From Bartonella bilalgolemi (GTDB taxonomy: Bacteria > Pseudomonadota > Alphaproteobacteria > Rhizobiales > Rhizobiaceae), in contig NZ_JAMCOF010000004.1 in the NCBI RefSeq assembly GCF_023500045.1, positions 1 through 64,000 of the forward strand: a DNA stretch of 64,000 nucleotides. Reading direction: 5' to 3'. Positions 62,308 through 64,000 of the stretch are shown here, in pieces. A program made the translations under genes and the position numbers. Within the stretch, counting starts at the first letter, position 1. Every line of letters starts with the position of its first letter. Below the pieces are notes generated by a model. That model saw only the letters and a program-made list of their open reading frames with translations. It was not told where the DNA came from and did not search any database.

Positions 62308-63015
62308 ATGATTCCTGAATGGCTTTATTTTCTTTTTAATCCTGCACTTTTAAGCCGTTATAGCTTAAAATTATTTGATGGCTTTATTGTTACTTTAAAA
62401 CTTGTTTCTATTTCTTGTTCAATAGGATTTCTTCTTGGTATATTAATTACATTCATACGTGTATCTAACAATAAACCCTTACAATATTTGGCACGTGCTT
62501 ATATCTACTTTTTCCGCAGTTCTCCTTTATTGGCACAGCTCTTTCTCTTTTACTATGGACTTGGATCATTGAGCAGTTTCTGGCAACAAATTGGTTTGTG
62601 GTGGTTTTTTCAAAATGCTTGGTATTGCTGTCTTTTTATTTTTTCGCTTAATTCTTCTGCCTATCAAGCTGAGATCTTTAGAGGAAGCTTGCTAGCAGTA
62701 GCAACAGAACAACGAGAAGCATCAAAAGCTTTAGGACTGAATCGCTCTACAACATTTTTCAAAATTATTTTTCCACAAGCAATGGTAGCAGCATTACGCC
62801 CCTTAGGAAATGAATTTATTTTAATGACTAAATCTAGTGCGATTGCTTCACTCGTAACTGTTTATGATTTAATGGGTACAACTAAACTAATCTACTCACG
62901 TACTTTTGATTTCCAAGTTTATGTTTGGACTGCTATTATTTATCTTATTATCGTCGAGTTTATTCATCGAGTTATTATTCTGATTGAACACTATCTAACC
63001 CGATATTTACGATAA
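62308..63015 (+). CDS. amino acid ABC transporter permease (HisM-like)
   Basis: 235 aa, partner of the previous permease. Coupling loop EIFRGSLLAVATEQREASKALGLN followed by IFPQAMVAALRPLGNEF; N-terminus FDGFIVTLKLVSISCSIGF. The two form the heterodimeric channel of a polar amino acid importer. Confidence 0.92.
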   Translation: MIPEWLYFLFNPALLSRYSLKLFDGFIVTLKLVSISCSIGFLLGILITFIRVSNNKPLQYLARAYIYFFRSSPLLAQLFLFYYGLGSLSSFWQQIGLWWFFQNAWYCCLFIFSLNSSAYQAEIFRGSLLAVATEQREASKALGLNRSTTFFKIIFPQAMVAALRPLGNEFILMTKSSAIASLVTVYDLMGTTKLIYSRTFDFQVYVWTAIIYLIIVEFIHRVIILIEHYLTRYLR

Positions 63016-63095
63016 ATAAAAGATAATTATAAAAACTCTTAATCCAATAAAGATATTAAATTAATCGATTTATTCATCAATTGAGAAAATAAAAA

Positions 63096-63875
63096 ATGAA
63101 TCTAGAGAATAAAAATAATCATCCTATTGATAATGCAAAAAGCTTAATTATCTCTATTCGCCACTTAAATAAATGGTATGGGGACTTTCAGGTACTATGT
63201 GACATCAATTTAGATATAGAAACTGGCGAACGTATTGTTATTTGCGGCCCTTCAGGATCAGGAAAATCAACTTTAATTCGTTGTATTAATCAACTAGAAC
63301 AAGCACAAGAGGGTTCAATCTTAGTCCACAATGTTGATATTAATAAAGCTCCCATACAACAGCAAAAAAGTATTTTACGCACAATAGGAATGCTTTTTCA
63401 AAACTTTAATTTATTTCCCCATATGACTGTTATACAAAATTGTATCTTAGCACCTATAGCAGTTCAAAAACTTTCTAAACAACGAGCAACAGAAAAAGCA
63501 ATCCATTATCTTACACAAGTTGGTGTTGAAAAACACTGTAATAAGTATCCTTTACAACTATCTGGTGGACAAAAACAGCGTGTAGCTATAGCACGTGCTC
63601 TTTGTATGGAACCTCAAATAATGCTTTTTGATGAACCAACATCAGCACTTGATCCAGAAAGCGTTGGAGAAGTCTTAGAGGTTATGGCACAACTAGCAAA
63701 TACTGGAATAACAATGCTTTGTGTTACCCATGAAATGGGTTTCGCTCGCAAAGTTTCAGAAAGGATACTCTTTCTAGAAAACGGAAGAATTATAGAAGAC
63801 ACAATATCAAGCACATTTTTTACTAATCCTAAAAGCCAACGTGCTCGTGATTTTCTAGCTAAAATCAAACATTAA
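63096..63875 (+). CDS. amino acid ABC transporter ATP-binding protein
   Basis: 259 aa, complete ATPase: Walker A GPSGSGKST, Q-loop MLFQNFNLFPHM, signature LSGGQKQR, Walker B IMLFDEPTSALDPES, H-loop VTHEMG. Close to the HisP/GlnQ group. Ends the operon, followed by a small 7-bp inverted repeat at 63875-63891. Confidence 0.95.
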   Translation: MNLENKNNHPIDNAKSLIISIRHLNKWYGDFQVLCDINLDIETGERIVICGPSGSGKSTLIRCINQLEQAQEGSILVHNVDINKAPIQQQKSILRTIGMLFQNFNLFPHMTVIQNCILAPIAVQKLSKQRATEKAIHYLTQVGVEKHCNKYPLQLSGGQKQRVAIARALCMEPQIMLFDEPTSALDPESVGEVLEVMAQLANTGITMLCVTHEMGFARKVSERILFLENGRIIEDTISSTFFTNPKSQRARDFLAKIKH

Positions 63876-63891
63876 CCATAAACATTATGGT
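63875..63891. terminator. possible weak hairpin between convergent genes
   Basis: Perfect inverted repeat ACCATAA-aca-TTATGGT directly after the ABC operon; no T-run on either strand, so termination activity is doubtful. Confidence 0.3.
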
Positions 63892-63901
63892 ATCAACAAT
63901 T

Positions 63902-64000
63902 TTAAACATTCTGTTTTTCCTTAAGAAAGCGCATAATGGTTTGAGCAGCAATGTCTCCTGAGGGTATTTTTGTTTTCATTTTCGTCTCTATTATATCAAA
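63902..64000 (-). CDS. lpxB: 3' end of a leftward gene, probably lipid-A-disaccharide synthase
   Basis: The minus strand is open from the window edge to a TAA at 63902, encoding 32 residues that end IPSGDIAAQTIMRFLKEKQNV. The tail resembles the C-terminus of rhizobial LpxB, and lpxB is the usual convergent neighbour of gltA in the order. The rest of the gene is outside the window, so the identity is tentative. Confidence 0.5.
   Translation of the reverse strand, partial: FDIIETKMKTKIPSGDIAAQTIMRFLKEKQNV

Overview
This is a 64 kb piece of AT-rich chromosome from an alphaproteobacterium of the order Rhizobiales, almost certainly a Bartonella. The signs are a citrate synthase of the Bartonella type, the gene order plsX-fabH-ihfA-merR, the very-long-chain acyl cluster for lipid A (acpXL to lpxXL), CpdR, a giant apolipoprotein-like coiled-coil protein related to the growth-pole proteins of Rhizobiales, low GC, long decayed intergenic stretches and recognisable gene corpses. 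The species cannot be fixed from the window alone. There is no phage, plasmid, insertion sequence, CRISPR array or defence island; this is core genome undergoing reduction.

Layout. 0-3.4 kb: a peptidoglycan amidase with a broken 5' end, an orphan helical protein and a lipoprotein esterase. 3.5-7.4 kb: tRNA-Leu, folE, a NifU-type scaffold protein, yidD and thrS. 7.4-11.3 kb: a leftward run yceD-like/plsX/fabH/ihfA/merR (fatty acid and phospholipid initiation). 11.5-12.1 kb: bamE. 12.1-16.6 kb: a tight leftward operon glyA-nrdR-ribD-ribE-ribH-nusB (one-carbon metabolism and riboflavin). 16.9-22.6 kb: argC, heme A synthase, a Wzz/ExoP-like protein with a ruined kinase domain, hflX and hfq. 23.3-27.9 kb: the 1529-residue coiled-coil protein. 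28.2-30.6 kb: malic enzyme. 30.7-36.4 kb: the lipid A very-long-chain fatty acid operon (acpXL, two ketosynthase genes, a dehydrogenase, lpxXL) and mazG. 36.4-40.2 kb: iscA-like, tRNA-Pro, hsp20 with a ROSE-like RNA thermometer, a degenerate hydrolase, cpdR and tRNA-Val. 40.6-43.7 kb: an amino acid permease beside a dead hutH. 43.7-49.5 kb: tRNA-Arg, nadK, rhlE, a glutamyl-tRNA synthetase and nadE. 49.7-50.7 kb: a dead class II DAHP synthase gene. 50.8-54.6 kb: gor, a DUF2059 protein, rpiA and bfr. 54.7-60.1 kb: comEC, a second gltX and gltA. 60.7-63.9 kb: a polar amino acid ABC transporter, then the last 32 codons of a leftward gene that is probably lpxB.

Taken together the window describes a host-adapted bacterium. 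It keeps cofactor synthesis (riboflavin, NAD, heme A, folate entry), envelope synthesis and redox defence, has lost histidine catabolism (hutH) and the entry step of aromatic amino acid synthesis (aroG), and imports amino acids through an APC permease and an ABC system. The observations most worth following are the ROSE-like thermometer with a heat-shock promoter in front of hsp20, the two ketosynthase genes of which one has lost the catalytic cysteine, the pseudokinase-like ExoP protein, the short growth-pole protein with a five-base coding repeat, and the two dead genes. I found no convincing new multi-gene system.
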